Assembly: GCA_958295755.1 (NCBI GenBank)
Contig: OY282367.1
Span: forward strand, 1,616,022-1,680,021
Origin: an uncultured Acidimicrobiales bacterium
GTDB taxonomy: Bacteria; Actinomycetota; Acidimicrobiia; Acidimicrobiales; Hopanoidiivorantaceae
DNA: 64,000 bases
Direction of reading: 5' to 3'
A program made the translations under genes and the position numbers. Of the stretch, positions 50,712-58,631 are shown piece after piece. The notes beneath the pieces are model-generated. The model ran no database searches. It saw only the letters and a program-made list of their open reading frames with translations, and had not been told where the DNA came from. The first letter of the stretch is position 1. Each line of letters opens with the position of its first letter.

Positions 50712-53220
50712 GGGCGGCAGGGAGGTTGGGGCTATTAATCCAGATGCGAACATAGGTAATCCAGACCCGAATATAGGTCTAACTAACGCAGAGGTGGATC
50801 CTAATATAGGTCTGACCCACGCAGAGGTGGAGGTGCGGAGGGCTGAGGGGCGCACAAATGCTGCTCCGCCTGCGCCTGTGCGGTCTTTGGGCGAGATTGT
50901 GCGGGCTAACGTTTTTACACCCGTGAATGCCATCATGTTGAGCTTGTTTGTGCTCATTTTGGTGGCTCGCTCACCGAGGGATGCGCTGTTTGTGGGGGTT
51001 GTGCTGTCTAACAGCGTCATCGGAATTGTTCAGGAGGTCAGAGCCAAACGTGCGCTTGAGAAACTTGCCATCTTGAATGCCCCGAAAGCAGAGGTGATGC
51101 GAAGCGGCGAAGCGCAAGAGATCGCAGCAGAAGAGATAGTGGCAGACGACATCATCAACATCTCATCTGGTAGCCAGATTGTAGTGGACGGCGAGGTTGT
51201 ATCTGCCATCGGGCTGGAAGTAGACGAATCACTACTGACGGGCGAGGCCGACGCTGTGGACAAAGAAATCGGAGCACAGGTTATGTCGGGAAGCTTCGTG
51301 TCGGCAGGCAGTGGCAGAGTCAGAGCAACAGGCATCGGAGCGGAATCTTATGCCAGCAAGTTAGGCGAGGAAGCCCGGCGTTTCACTCTGGTGAACTCAG
51401 AGCTGCGAGAGGGAGTTAACAAGATTCTTCGCGTGTTAGTGGTGATCGTACCGTTCGCTGCAGGCTTGCTACTTTGGGCACTCTTAACTAACGACAGCGG
51501 CTGGCGGGAAGCCTTGCGAAGCACTGTGGGCGCAGCGGTGGCGATGGTGCCAGACGGGCTTGTTCTTTTAACTTCGTTTGCTTTTGTGGTGGGCGTGATA
51601 GTTCTAGCACGGCAAAAAGCCTTAGCGAAAGAACTCGCCACCGTGGAACTGCTAGCTCATGTGGATGTGCTCTGTTTAGACAAGACAGGCACCATAACCA
51701 CAGGCGAGATTTCCTACGGCTCGGTGGATTATCTGGGGGCCGACAAAGAATTCGCAGACGAAGCTTTGGGGGCTATGGCTGCGGCCGACCCGAACCCGAA
51801 CCCCACTTTGGCTGCTGTAGCTGGAGCGTTTAAATCTCCTGACGGCTGGGATATCTCAGCTCAAGAGCCATTCTCTTCGGCACGGAAATGGGCGGCAGCA
51901 GAATTCAAAGACAAAGGAGTCTTCTATTTCGGGGCACCTGAGATTTTGCTACACAGTGCAGGTGATGGCGCGGCTGTTGATGGCGCGGCAGGAGGTGACG
52001 CGGCAATCGATAGCGCCAAAGCCCGAGTAGCTCAACATGCCAGCGGCGGTTCGCGTGTCTTAGCCCTCTGCTACGCCCCAGGACAGCTCACCTCAGAAGA
52101 ACTCCCTCACAACATCCAACCAGTCTCACTTGTGCTGCTGGAAGACACAATCCGCCCAGATGCCCCAGAGATACTCGACTATTTCCACCACCAAGGCGTG
52201 ACACTCAAAGTCATCTCGGGCGACAACCCTGCAACCGTCTCGTCTGTGGCAGTGCGGGCAGGTATCCCCGACGGCGATAAAGCCATAGATGCCCGCGATC
52301 TACCAGAAAGCGAAACAGAACTAATAGAACATCTGGAAGCCAAAGCAGTGTTCGGACGAGTAACCCCACATCAAAAACGCTCTATGGTATCAGCCCTGCA
52401 AAGCCGAGGTCACACAGTCGCCATGACAGGAGACGGCGTGAACGATGTGCTCGCCCTCAAAGATTCCGACATCGGCATCGCCATGGGTTCGGGCAGCGAC
52501 GCCAGCCGAGCGGTGGCTCAGATTGTCTTGCTAGACAACTCTTTTGCGACACTGCCCCGCGTTCTCAGCGAAGGGCGCAAAGTCATCAACAATATAGAAA
52601 GGGTAGCTAATCTCTTCGTGGCTAAAGCTGTCTATGCCGTACTCATCACCGCCGTTATCGGTCTAATGAGCTTCTGGGTGGCAGATGCGGCGTTCCCGTT
52701 CTTGCCTCGCCAGCTCACCCTCATCGGCACTTTCAGCATCGGGCTGCCGGGCATATTCCTATCGCTCGCCCCCAGCGAAAGTCTCGTCAAGCCAGGATTC
52801 TTGAATCGAGTGCTGCGATTTTCTATGCCTGTCGGGGTGATCGCAGCCGCAGGCACACTCATCGCCTATGAAATCGCCCGCCGAGCCGCATCTGTGAATT
52901 TAGACGAAGCTCGCACCGCAGCCACGATGACGCTGCTAGGTCTCGGCTTGGTTATCTTGGCGTTAACCGCCCGCCCACTAGAGCTTTGGAAACTCGGACT
53001 AATAGCAGGAATGGTCGCACTTTATGCCCTCGTGCTATTGGTGCCTTTCGGCAGGAACTACTTCCAACTAGAGCTTTTCCCAGCTTGGCTATGGCTTCTC
53101 TGCCTAGCAACAGCAGCGATAGGCGGGGTGCTCATCGTTTTGGTAGCTTGGATCGTTAGCTCGCGACCCCCGCCGCGCGCTCAGCAGCATCCACGGTATT
53201 TAGCATCAGCATCGCCCTAG
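50695..53220 (+). CDS. P-type cation-transporting ATPase, CtpE-like
   Basis: An 841-residue HAD-type P-ATPase of the inner membrane. The phosphorylation site is DKTGTIT (about residue 329), the actuator loop is TGEA, and the hinge is MTGDGVND (about residue 577). Two N-terminal helices, MVPDGLVLLTSFAFVVG with its neighbour, and four C-terminal helices can be seen. MVPDGLVLLTS and ELATVELLAHVDVLCLDK resemble mycobacterial CtpE, linked to calcium uptake; the ion is inferred. The N-terminus carries NPDPNIGLTNAEV repeats (50764-50829), and the nucleotide-binding domain has an A/G/D-rich insert (51960-52018). The ATG at 50695 has GAGAGG four bases upstream. Its last 65 bases overlap folD on the other strand. 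Confidence 0.85.
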   Translation: MTGEEMGGREVGAINPDANIGNPDPNIGLTNAEVDPNIGLTHAEVEVRRAEGRTNAAPPAPVRSLGEIVRANVFTPVNAIMLSLFVLILVARSPRDALFVGVVLSNSVIGIVQEVRAKRALEKLAILNAPKAEVMRSGEAQEIAAEEIVADDIINISSGSQIVVDGEVVSAIGLEVDESLLTGEADAVDKEIGAQVMSGSFVSAGSGRVRATGIGAESYASKLGEEARRFTLVNSELREGVNKILRVLVVIVPFAAGLLLWALLTNDSGWREALRSTVGAAVAMVPDGLVLLTSFAFVVGVIVLARQKALAKELATVELLAHVDVLCLDKTGTITTGEISYGSVDYLGADKEFADEALGAMAAADPNPNPTLAAVAGAFKSPDGWDISAQEPFSSARKWAAAEFKDKGVFYFGAPEILLHSAGDGAAVDGAAGGDAAIDSAKARVAQHASGGSRVLALCYAPGQLTSEELPHNIQPVSLVLLEDTIRPDAPEILDYFHHQGVTLKVISGDNPATVSSVAVRAGIPDGDKAIDARDLPESETELIEHLEAKAVFGRVTPHQKRSMVSALQSRGHTVAMTGDGVNDVLALKDSDIGIAMGSGSDASRAVAQIVLLDNSFATLPRVLSEGRKVINNIERVANLFVAKAVYAVLITAVIGLMSFWVADAAFPFLPRQLTLIGTFSIGLPGIFLSLAPSESLVKPGFLNRVLRFSMPVGVIAAAGTLIAYEIARRAASVNLDEARTAATMTLLGLGLVILALTARPLELWKLGLIAGMVALYALVLLVPFGRNYFQLELFPAWLWLLCLATAAIGGVLIVLVAWIVSSRPPPRAQQHPRYLASASP
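50764..50829 (+). repeat. 33-bp tandem repeat (two copies) in the ATPase N-terminus
   Basis: 50764-50796 and 50797-50829 encode DPNIGLTNAEV and DPNIGLTHAEV; a partial unit (NPDANIG) precedes them. It is an in-frame extension ahead of the first membrane helix. Confidence 0.88.
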
Positions 53221-54022
53221 TCATCGGCCCGACTCCACCGATGCGAGGCGATAGCCAACCAGCCACCTCTTCCACCTCGGGTGCCACATCTGAGACCACT
53301 TTCTTGCCGTCAAATGACACACCCGCCGCCACTACCGCCGCCCCCGGCCGCACCATATCGGGCGTAACTAGATGCGGAAAACCTGCAGCGGCTACCAGAA
53401 TGTCAGCTTCACGGGTGTAAGCCCCCAAGTCGGCAACACCAGTGTGCACAACAGTCACAGCAGCGTTAGCATTTGGCCGCTTCAGGGCCAGCAGGTTGGC
53501 GAGAGGGCGACCGATAGTCAATCCTCTGCCCACGATCACCACATGCGCGCCCGCTATCGGTATGTCATATTCCACTAGGAGTGCCTGTATGCCAGCTGGA
53601 GTGCAAGCCAGAGGAGCGTCCACACCCTGCACGAGCCGCCCAAGATTTACGGGATGTAGCCCGTCAACATCTTTGGCAGGATCTACTCGCAGCAAAGCTA
53701 GCTCATAATCTAAGTGCCCGGGGAAGGGATACTGCATGAGGTAAGCGTGCACATCATCGGCAGCATTCAGGCGATCCACTACGGCGTTGACTTCTTCTTG
53801 TGAGGCATCGGCGGGTAGGTGTTCGTGGTGTGAGACCATGCCCAGCTCTTCGCAGTCGCGATGCTTCATGGCCACATAGTTGCCTGAAGGCCCGTCATCG
53901 CCTACTAGCACTGTGCCGAGGCCGGGCACGATGCCACGTTCTCTCAGCGCGTCTATCCTGCCTTGTAGCTGCGCCTTTATTTTGGTGGCTAGTTGTTCCC
54001 CATCGAGTTTTATTGCTGTCAT
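53156..54022 (-). CDS. folD: Methylenetetrahydrofolate dehydrogenase / methenyltetrahydrofolate cyclohydrolase
   Basis: A 288-residue bifunctional FolD that interconverts 5,10-methylene-THF and 10-formyl-THF with NADP in one-carbon metabolism. The catalytic Lys is in NYVAMKHRDCEELG, the folate site in KDVDGLHPVNLG, and the NADP loop in GRGLTIGRPLANLL; VGPMTRAMLMLNT is the normal C-terminal motif. ACTPAG replaces the usual PCTPxG. It converges on and overlaps the ATPase gene by 65 bases. Its start lies 67 bases from pepA on the opposite strand, so the two genes share a divergent spacer. Confidence 0.93.
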   Translation of the reverse strand: MTAIKLDGEQLATKIKAQLQGRIDALRERGIVPGLGTVLVGDDGPSGNYVAMKHRDCEELGMVSHHEHLPADASQEEVNAVVDRLNAADDVHAYLMQYPFPGHLDYELALLRVDPAKDVDGLHPVNLGRLVQGVDAPLACTPAGIQALLVEYDIPIAGAHVVIVGRGLTIGRPLANLLALKRPNANAAVTVVHTGVADLGAYTREADILVAAAGFPHLVTPDMVRPGAAVVAAGVSFDGKKVVSDVAPEVEEVAGWLSPRIGGVGPMTRAMLMLNTVDAAERAAGVAS

Positions 54023-54045
54023 AGTGTCAATTGTATGGCAACTTC

Positions 54046-54074
54046 TTGGCGAAGATAGCCTAGAATTTTATAAT
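54046..54074 (+). promoter_or_regulatory. Promoter of the leucyl aminopeptidase gene
   Basis: TTGGCG (54046-54051) and a perfect TATAAT (54069-54074) are separated by 17 bases. The expected transcript start is about 8 bases before the ATG at 54090, leaving a very short leader. Confidence 0.7.
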
Positions 54075-54089
54075 CCCTGTGGAGACGCC

Positions 54090-55565
54090 ATGACCATTAC
54101 CTTTTCAGTTGCCCAAAACATTGCGAAGACAGCCGATATCCGTGTGATTTTTGTCTGCCCTGGCAAAGCTGCTGCTGCTTCTAAGGCAGCTGCTGCTGCT
54201 AGAGCAGGTTCGCGCGAGACGACAGGAGCGCGTGCCCTCTTGAGAAGCAAAGGCTTCAAAGGCAAGGCAGGCGAACTTGAAGTAGTAGCCAGTGAAGAGG
54301 GACATCTCACTGCTGTGGTGGGTCTGGGTGAAGCTCCCACTTTGGATGATGCCCGTAACAGCGCAGCCTCGTTAGTTCGTGAGATCAAACGCCACACCAG
54401 CGTCGTCTGCTTGCCACCCGATTTGAGTTCGTGTGAAGCAGATATTTCCTCTTGGGCACAAGCCTTCGCAGAGGGCATCGTTTTGGGAAACTACCAGTTT
54501 GACAACTACAAGAGCAAGCCCGAACCGAGCAATCTCCGCAAAGTTACAATCGTGGCCGAGAAACAGCACGCTACTATTCGCCGATCTCTTGCGGAAGGTG
54601 CCCGCATCGCCGAAGCAGTGTGCTTGACCCGCGATCTCGTGAATGAACCGGGTGGAACGCTCACTCCTGAAGTGCTCGCCCGCCGGACTGTGAAGATGGC
54701 ACAAAACTGCGGCCTCAAAGCAGAAGTTTGGAGCCTCGCCGACATCAAACGCCAAAAACTCGGCGGGCTACTAGGCGTGAACCGAGGCTCTGAAAAACCT
54801 CCTCGCTTTGTGAAGCTGCAATGGAATCCGCCAGGCAAACCTAAAAAATCTATTGCTTTGGTTGGCAAAGGCGTGACCTTCGACTCAGGCGGACTCTCGC
54901 TGAAGCCGTGGAAGGCCATGGCACATATGAAAAACGATATGGCTGGAGCAGCGGCGGTGATCGGAGCGATGTCAGCCCTGAGCGAAGTCCAGCCGAAATG
55001 TCGCGTCACTGGTTATCTACCGCTTACCGATAACATGACAGGCGGCGATGCCACCCGCGTGGGCGATGTTTTGCAAATTCGCAATAAGAAAACTGTGGAG
55101 ATTCTAAATACCGACGCTGAAGGTCGCCTCATCTTGGCTGACGCTCTATCGCTGGCAAGCGAAGACAAGCCCGATGCCATCGTCGACCTAGCAACCCTCA
55201 CAGGTGCTTGCGTGGTGGCACTGGGCGACAGCTATGCAGGCATCATGGGTAACGATGACAGCTGGATTGAAACGGTCGAAGATGCGGCAAAGGTTGCAGG
55301 CGAACGCCTCTGGCCGCTGCCTTTGCCCGAAGACTATCGCAAGCAGCTGGATTCGCCTGTGGCAGATCTGGCAAACATCGGCAGCGGCAACGGCGGGACT
55401 ATCACAGCAGGGTTATTTCTCTCAGAGTTCGTGGCAGATGGGATTCCGTGGGTGCATTTAGATATCGCAGGGCCTGCTTTTGCCGATAAAGTTTCAGGAG
55501 TTGACCCCAAGGGAGGCACCGGATTTGGCGTGCGGACTTTGATAGAGCTTGTTCGGCAGTTTTAA
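54090..55565 (+). CDS. pepA: Leucyl aminopeptidase (M17 family)
   Basis: A 491-residue cytosolic aminopeptidase with two catalytic metal ions. The metal and catalytic residues are in VGKGVTFDSGG (about residue 258), MKNDMAGAAAV and the signature NTDAEGRL (about residue 340); the C-terminal half is strongly conserved. The N-terminal domain carries an Ala-rich insert (KAAAASKAAAAARAGS, then a basic stretch). The frame is open upstream into folD, but the ATG at 54090 is preferred because GGAG and the promoter lie just before it. Confidence 0.92.
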   Translation: MTITFSVAQNIAKTADIRVIFVCPGKAAAASKAAAAARAGSRETTGARALLRSKGFKGKAGELEVVASEEGHLTAVVGLGEAPTLDDARNSAASLVREIKRHTSVVCLPPDLSSCEADISSWAQAFAEGIVLGNYQFDNYKSKPEPSNLRKVTIVAEKQHATIRRSLAEGARIAEAVCLTRDLVNEPGGTLTPEVLARRTVKMAQNCGLKAEVWSLADIKRQKLGGLLGVNRGSEKPPRFVKLQWNPPGKPKKSIALVGKGVTFDSGGLSLKPWKAMAHMKNDMAGAAAVIGAMSALSEVQPKCRVTGYLPLTDNMTGGDATRVGDVLQIRNKKTVEILNTDAEGRLILADALSLASEDKPDAIVDLATLTGACVVALGDSYAGIMGNDDSWIETVEDAAKVAGERLWPLPLPEDYRKQLDSPVADLANIGSGNGGTITAGLFLSEFVADGIPWVHLDIAGPAFADKVSGVDPKGGTGFGVRTLIELVRQF

Positions 55566-55621
55566 TCGCTACACTGGCAGAAAGACCGCGACACGCGGAG
55601 AAAAGAGAGAAGGAGAGATAG

Positions 55622-56101
55622 ATGTTAGAAGTCGGCACATCAGCACCGGAGTTTTCTTGCTCTGACCAAGACGGCGAGACAGTATCGCTTGGAGGACTGC
55701 GCGGCAGCTGGATCATCTTCTGGTGGTATCCGAAAGCCTCAACGCCTGGTTGAACGGTTGAAGGACAAGGGCTCCGTGACCGAGCCCAAGAAATCACAGA
55801 CGCAAATGCCATCATCGTAGGGGCATCATTTGACACCGCAGAAGATCAAAAAACTTTCGCTGAAGAGCAGTCTTTTCCCTACAAGCTCATAGCAGATACC
55901 GATAAGTCTGTCGGCAAGCTGTATAAAGCCGAGCGCACCCCCGATATGGCGATGCATGAATACGGAATCCCCCGCCGCATCACTTATTTGATAGACCCCG
56001 AAGGTGTCATCCGCAAAACTTTTGACTTAGACGCTGGCGAACACGATCTATCTGAGCATGCCTCAGAGTGCCTAGATGCCATTCGTGAGCTTTCAGGCTG
56101 A
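55622..56101 (+). CDS. Selenocysteine-containing peroxiredoxin (Bcp/PrxQ type), TGA read as Sec
   Basis: A thiol/selenol peroxidase of 159 residues if the TGA at 55751-55753 (codon 44) is read through. The frame runs unbroken on both sides: VGTSAPEFSCSDQDGETVSL, then WIIFWWYPKASTPG, TGA, TVEGQGLRDRAQEI, GASFD, FPYKLIADTD, and RRITYLIDPEGVI. In Bcp/PrxQ proteins the residue after TPG and before T is the peroxidatic Cys, so TGA replaces exactly the catalytic Cys. The residue five later, where PrxQ has its resolving Cys, is Gln; other Cys are at 13 and 150. A hairpin follows the TGA (separate entry). GGAGAG precedes the ATG. It would reduce hydroperoxides in the cytosol. A conventional gene finder would call it broken. 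Confidence 0.87.
55769..55787 (+). promoter_or_regulatory. SECIS-like hairpin after the in-frame TGA
   Basis: GGGCTC (55769-55774) pairs perfectly with GAGCCC (55782-55787) around a 7-base loop CGTGACC. The loop begins 21 bases after the TGA, and G is its second base. Both fit bacterial SECIS elements recognised by SelB. Confidence 0.75.
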
Positions 56102-56182
56102 AATTTTCAGACTCATTCTCTAAAACTCAGGCTCCTGTTTCCCTGAAACTGAGCATTTAAAAACAAGGCATTTACAGGGCAC

Positions 56183-56965
56183 TCAAAGCCCCATGAACGC
56201 CCCGCCGTCCACGGTTATCGTCTGACCGGTGATATAGCGAGACATCTCGCTAGCTAAAAATACCGCAGCTGGGCCAATATCGCTAGCTGGGTCACCTACT
56301 CTGCCAAGAGGAGTCGTATCTGCCAATGCCTGCTCTAGGGCGGGGTTGGCGGTGTAGGCCCTTTCCATAGCGGGGGTGAAAGCCACAGGGTTGATGAGAT
56401 TGACTCGGATTCCTTCGCCTCCCCACTCCAGAGCCAAACTCTTGGCGAAGCCTCGCTGGGCTGCTTTGACTGCGCCGTAGAGAGGGAGGTGCGCGCTACC
56501 TTCCACACCTGCCGAAGACGACAGAAATATGCAGCTGCCCTGCGTTTCGCGCAGATGGGGGTAGGCGGCTTGAGCGCAGTCAAACGAAGCTCGCAGAGCA
56601 GTAGTGTGCATGTTCTGCCAAATATGTTCTGGGATTTCCTGCACTGGGCTGGGAGGGCCGACATCGCCGAGAGCGTTGTGCACTAGGCAATCCAGCCGAC
56701 CTGTGGCATCTATTGCGGCAGCAACAGCGGCGAAAATATCGTCTCGAGAAGCTACATCGCAGCGCACGAACTGGGCGTTTCCGCCTGCTGCTCGGATCTC
56801 TTCGGCAGCCGGCTCGCCATTTTCGGCACGGCGAGCAGCGACTATTACATGTGCTCCGTGTGTAGCGAGAGCTACGGCGATGCCTTTGCCGACACCCCCT
56901 CCAGCACCCGTGACCACAGCAGAGGTGTCTGCCAGCAACATCGGCTCTGAGTTACCGCTCGCCAT
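56183..56965 (-). CDS. SDR family oxidoreductase
   Basis: A 260-residue classical short-chain dehydrogenase. The cofactor motif is TGAGGGVG, the structural motif is HNALG in place of NNAG, and the catalytic residues are Ser in LSSSAG with YGAVK. GQTITVDGGAFMGL is a normal end. It is the last of five minus-strand genes, following a degenerate SDR. GGTAGG, derived from a duplicated gene tail, sits before the ATG. The substrate is unknown. Confidence 0.83.
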   Translation of the reverse strand: MASGNSEPMLLADTSAVVTGAGGGVGKGIAVALATHGAHVIVAARRAENGEPAAEEIRAAGGNAQFVRCDVASRDDIFAAVAAAIDATGRLDCLVHNALGDVGPPSPVQEIPEHIWQNMHTTALRASFDCAQAAYPHLRETQGSCIFLSSSAGVEGSAHLPLYGAVKAAQRGFAKSLALEWGGEGIRVNLINPVAFTPAMERAYTANPALEQALADTTPLGRVGDPASDIGPAAVFLASEMSRYITGQTITVDGGAFMGL

Positions 56966-56970
56966 CTTGC

Positions 56971-57039
56971 CTACCCAGCCATCCAGATGCCACCAGCAGC
57001 AACATCTCTAAGGACGGCGGCATCAATTCTAGAAACCAT
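56971..57039 (-). CDS. 22-codon micro-ORF made from a duplicated gene tail
   Basis: Its ATG overlaps the stop of the upstream SDR-like gene (TAATG). It reads MVSRIDAAVLRD, then VAAGGIWMAG and TAG, so it repeats the last seven residues (GGIWMAG) of that gene. The 20 bases 56972-56991 and 57040-57059 are identical. It could be a coupling leader for the next SDR gene or simply duplication debris; no function is claimed. Confidence 0.35.
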   Translation of the reverse strand: MVSRIDAAVLRDVAAGGIWMAG

Positions 57040-57650
57040 TACCCAGCCATCCAGATGCCGCCGTCCAGTACCAGAGTGGCACCGGTGATGAAGTGGGCGT
57101 CTTCGCTGGTGAGCCAATCCAGAGTGGCAACTATATCGCCAGCTACTTCGCCTTTGTGACCGAAGCCCGAGGAGGTAGCCAAACCCATCACAGCCGATAG
57201 CTGCTCGCCTATCTCACCAAGCACGAAATGCTGCGGATCCAGCGCAATCGTATTGACCCGCAAGTTGTCTTTCCCCCATTGTTTGGCTGCCCCTTTCGCT
57301 AAAGTGCGTAAGCCTTCGCCTGCTGCGGTTACCGCAGAAAAACCCTTAGCCCCCGACATCGCAAAGCTCGGCACCACGAACACCACATGTCCCTCAGCTG
57401 CCAACAGCGCAGAGCGATACTCACCAAGATAAGCCAGAGCGTCGGCAATCGGCCTTTCGCAATCTTGCGCCCACATCTCGGCACTCATGTCGGCACAATC
57501 AGTCGCCTGTTGCGAGCACGGACAGACAAAGACAAGCATCTTGAGCCGAGCTAGATCTGCAGAACCTGCCGCAACATCCCACCCTCGCGCCGACAGCCCC
57601 GACCGTAACTGCTCAGCTACGCTACCTTCGCCGACAACTAATGCTTGCAT
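57039..57650 (-). CDS. Degenerate short-chain dehydrogenase-like protein
   Basis: A 203-residue Rossmann-type protein related to SDRs (EGLRTLAKGAAKQWGKDNLRVNTIALDP, ITGATLVLDGGIWMAG). The cofactor loop TGxxxGIG is replaced by VGEGSVAE, and the YxxxK pair reads FSAVT (F104, T108), so oxidoreductase activity is unlikely. It may act as a non-catalytic partner of the neighbouring SDRs. ATG 57650 is chosen because the longer frame overlaps the next gene upstream and adds no SDR sequence. Confidence 0.75.
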   Translation of the reverse strand: MQALVVGEGSVAEQLRSGLSARGWDVAAGSADLARLKMLVFVCPCSQQATDCADMSAEMWAQDCERPIADALAYLGEYRSALLAAEGHVVFVVPSFAMSGAKGFSAVTAAGEGLRTLAKGAAKQWGKDNLRVNTIALDPQHFVLGEIGEQLSAVMGLATSSGFGHKGEVAGDIVATLDWLTSEDAHFITGATLVLDGGIWMAG

Positions 57651-57672
57651 GACACTGCTACTCAGCCTGCCA

Positions 57673-58536
57673 CTACTTATCGAGTAGCGGACTCCCAATC
57701 GGTCTGATACCACCAGGATACGGCTCGTCGCCTCCTAAAGTCATCACCGTCAAGGCCTGCTCTTCTATCAAGTCCAAACTGCTGCAAACTTTCCCCGTGT
57801 AGTCTTTATCGCAATCGCACAAAAATACTGAGGCTTCCACCATCGCCTCCATTGATTCGATCTGCTCAGGAGCAAGTATTTCTCCCACTTTGATGTCGGC
57901 ACCAGGGCTGAGCACGGCAGCTCGAGGCTCGATGGTATTGATACGAATGCCCTTGTCATACATCTCAACAGCAAAAGCGTTGGTCATGCGATTTAGAGCA
58001 GCTTTGGACGCTCCGTAGATGCCCATAACTTCCACAAGGTCGCCTTCCCTATAGGGCGGGCCGGGCTCATGATTGGCTGTGGCACTAGAAAGATTGACGA
58101 TCCAGCCTTCGCCGCCCTCAATCATGTCGGGCAAAGCTTGCTGTGAGAGATCTAAGGGGGCGTGGAAGTTAATTTCCATCATCAGGCGACTGCGGCGCAG
58201 CGGATACTCTGCTAGTGGCTGATAGATAGCAGCTGCGGCATTGTTGACGAGAATATCTATCGGTCCACCGAGTTGCTGCTTCGCCTCGGCGATGACATTC
58301 TCGCGCGATTCTGGGTCGCCCATATCGGCCACGATGCTGGCGTGAGTGCCGCCGTAGGAATTCAGCTTCTCTAAAGTCTCGTTCAAGCTACCTGGCAACA
58401 CTGAGTGCTTATCTAATGTGCGAGCCACGATAGTCACATTGGCTCCGTCAGCCGCAAGTCGCTCGGCGATGCCTGCGCCGATGCCACGGCTCGCTCCCGT
58501 CACGACTGCGTTTTTGCCTTCAAATCTTTTGCTCAT
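57673..58536 (-). CDS. SDR family oxidoreductase
   Basis: A 287-residue short-chain dehydrogenase with TGASRGIG, a VNNAA motif, catalytic Ser in NLSSATA and YGASK. The segment PGSLNETLEKLNSYGG after the cofactor strand is longer than usual, as in some SDRs of steroid or acyl catabolism. It lies 22 bases before the degenerate SDR gene, consistent with one operon. Confidence 0.85.
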   Translation of the reverse strand: MSKRFEGKNAVVTGASRGIGAGIAERLAADGANVTIVARTLDKHSVLPGSLNETLEKLNSYGGTHASIVADMGDPESRENVIAEAKQQLGGPIDILVNNAAAAIYQPLAEYPLRRSRLMMEINFHAPLDLSQQALPDMIEGGEGWIVNLSSATANHEPGPPYREGDLVEVMGIYGASKAALNRMTNAFAVEMYDKGIRINTIEPRAAVLSPGADIKVGEILAPEQIESMEAMVEASVFLCDCDKDYTGKVCSSLDLIEEQALTVMTLGGDEPYPGGIRPIGSPLLDK

Positions 58537-58631
58537 TTTTGCGCTTTCTGTTGTATGGAGTGATACCTACAACAGCTTAGGGTAGCTAGAGAAGTGTTTG
58601 CTAACTCCAAGGCAGGGGACGGCGCACTTTC

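Noticed and set aside
53880..54089. Longer N-terminal extension of the leucyl aminopeptidase frame
   Set aside because: It would overlap folD on the other strand and lie upstream of the promoter and Shine-Dalgarno; the protein family starts near 54090.
55622..55753. Peroxiredoxin considered as a pseudogene ending at the TGA
   Set aside because: The frame continues with normal conservation to a second stop, the TGA sits precisely at the catalytic Cys codon, and a SECIS-like hairpin follows. A point mutation remains a minor alternative.
56102..56182. Possible terminator hairpin (CTCAG ... CTGAG) after the peroxiredoxin gene
   Set aside because: It is a five-base stem with a long loop and no T-run, too weak to call.
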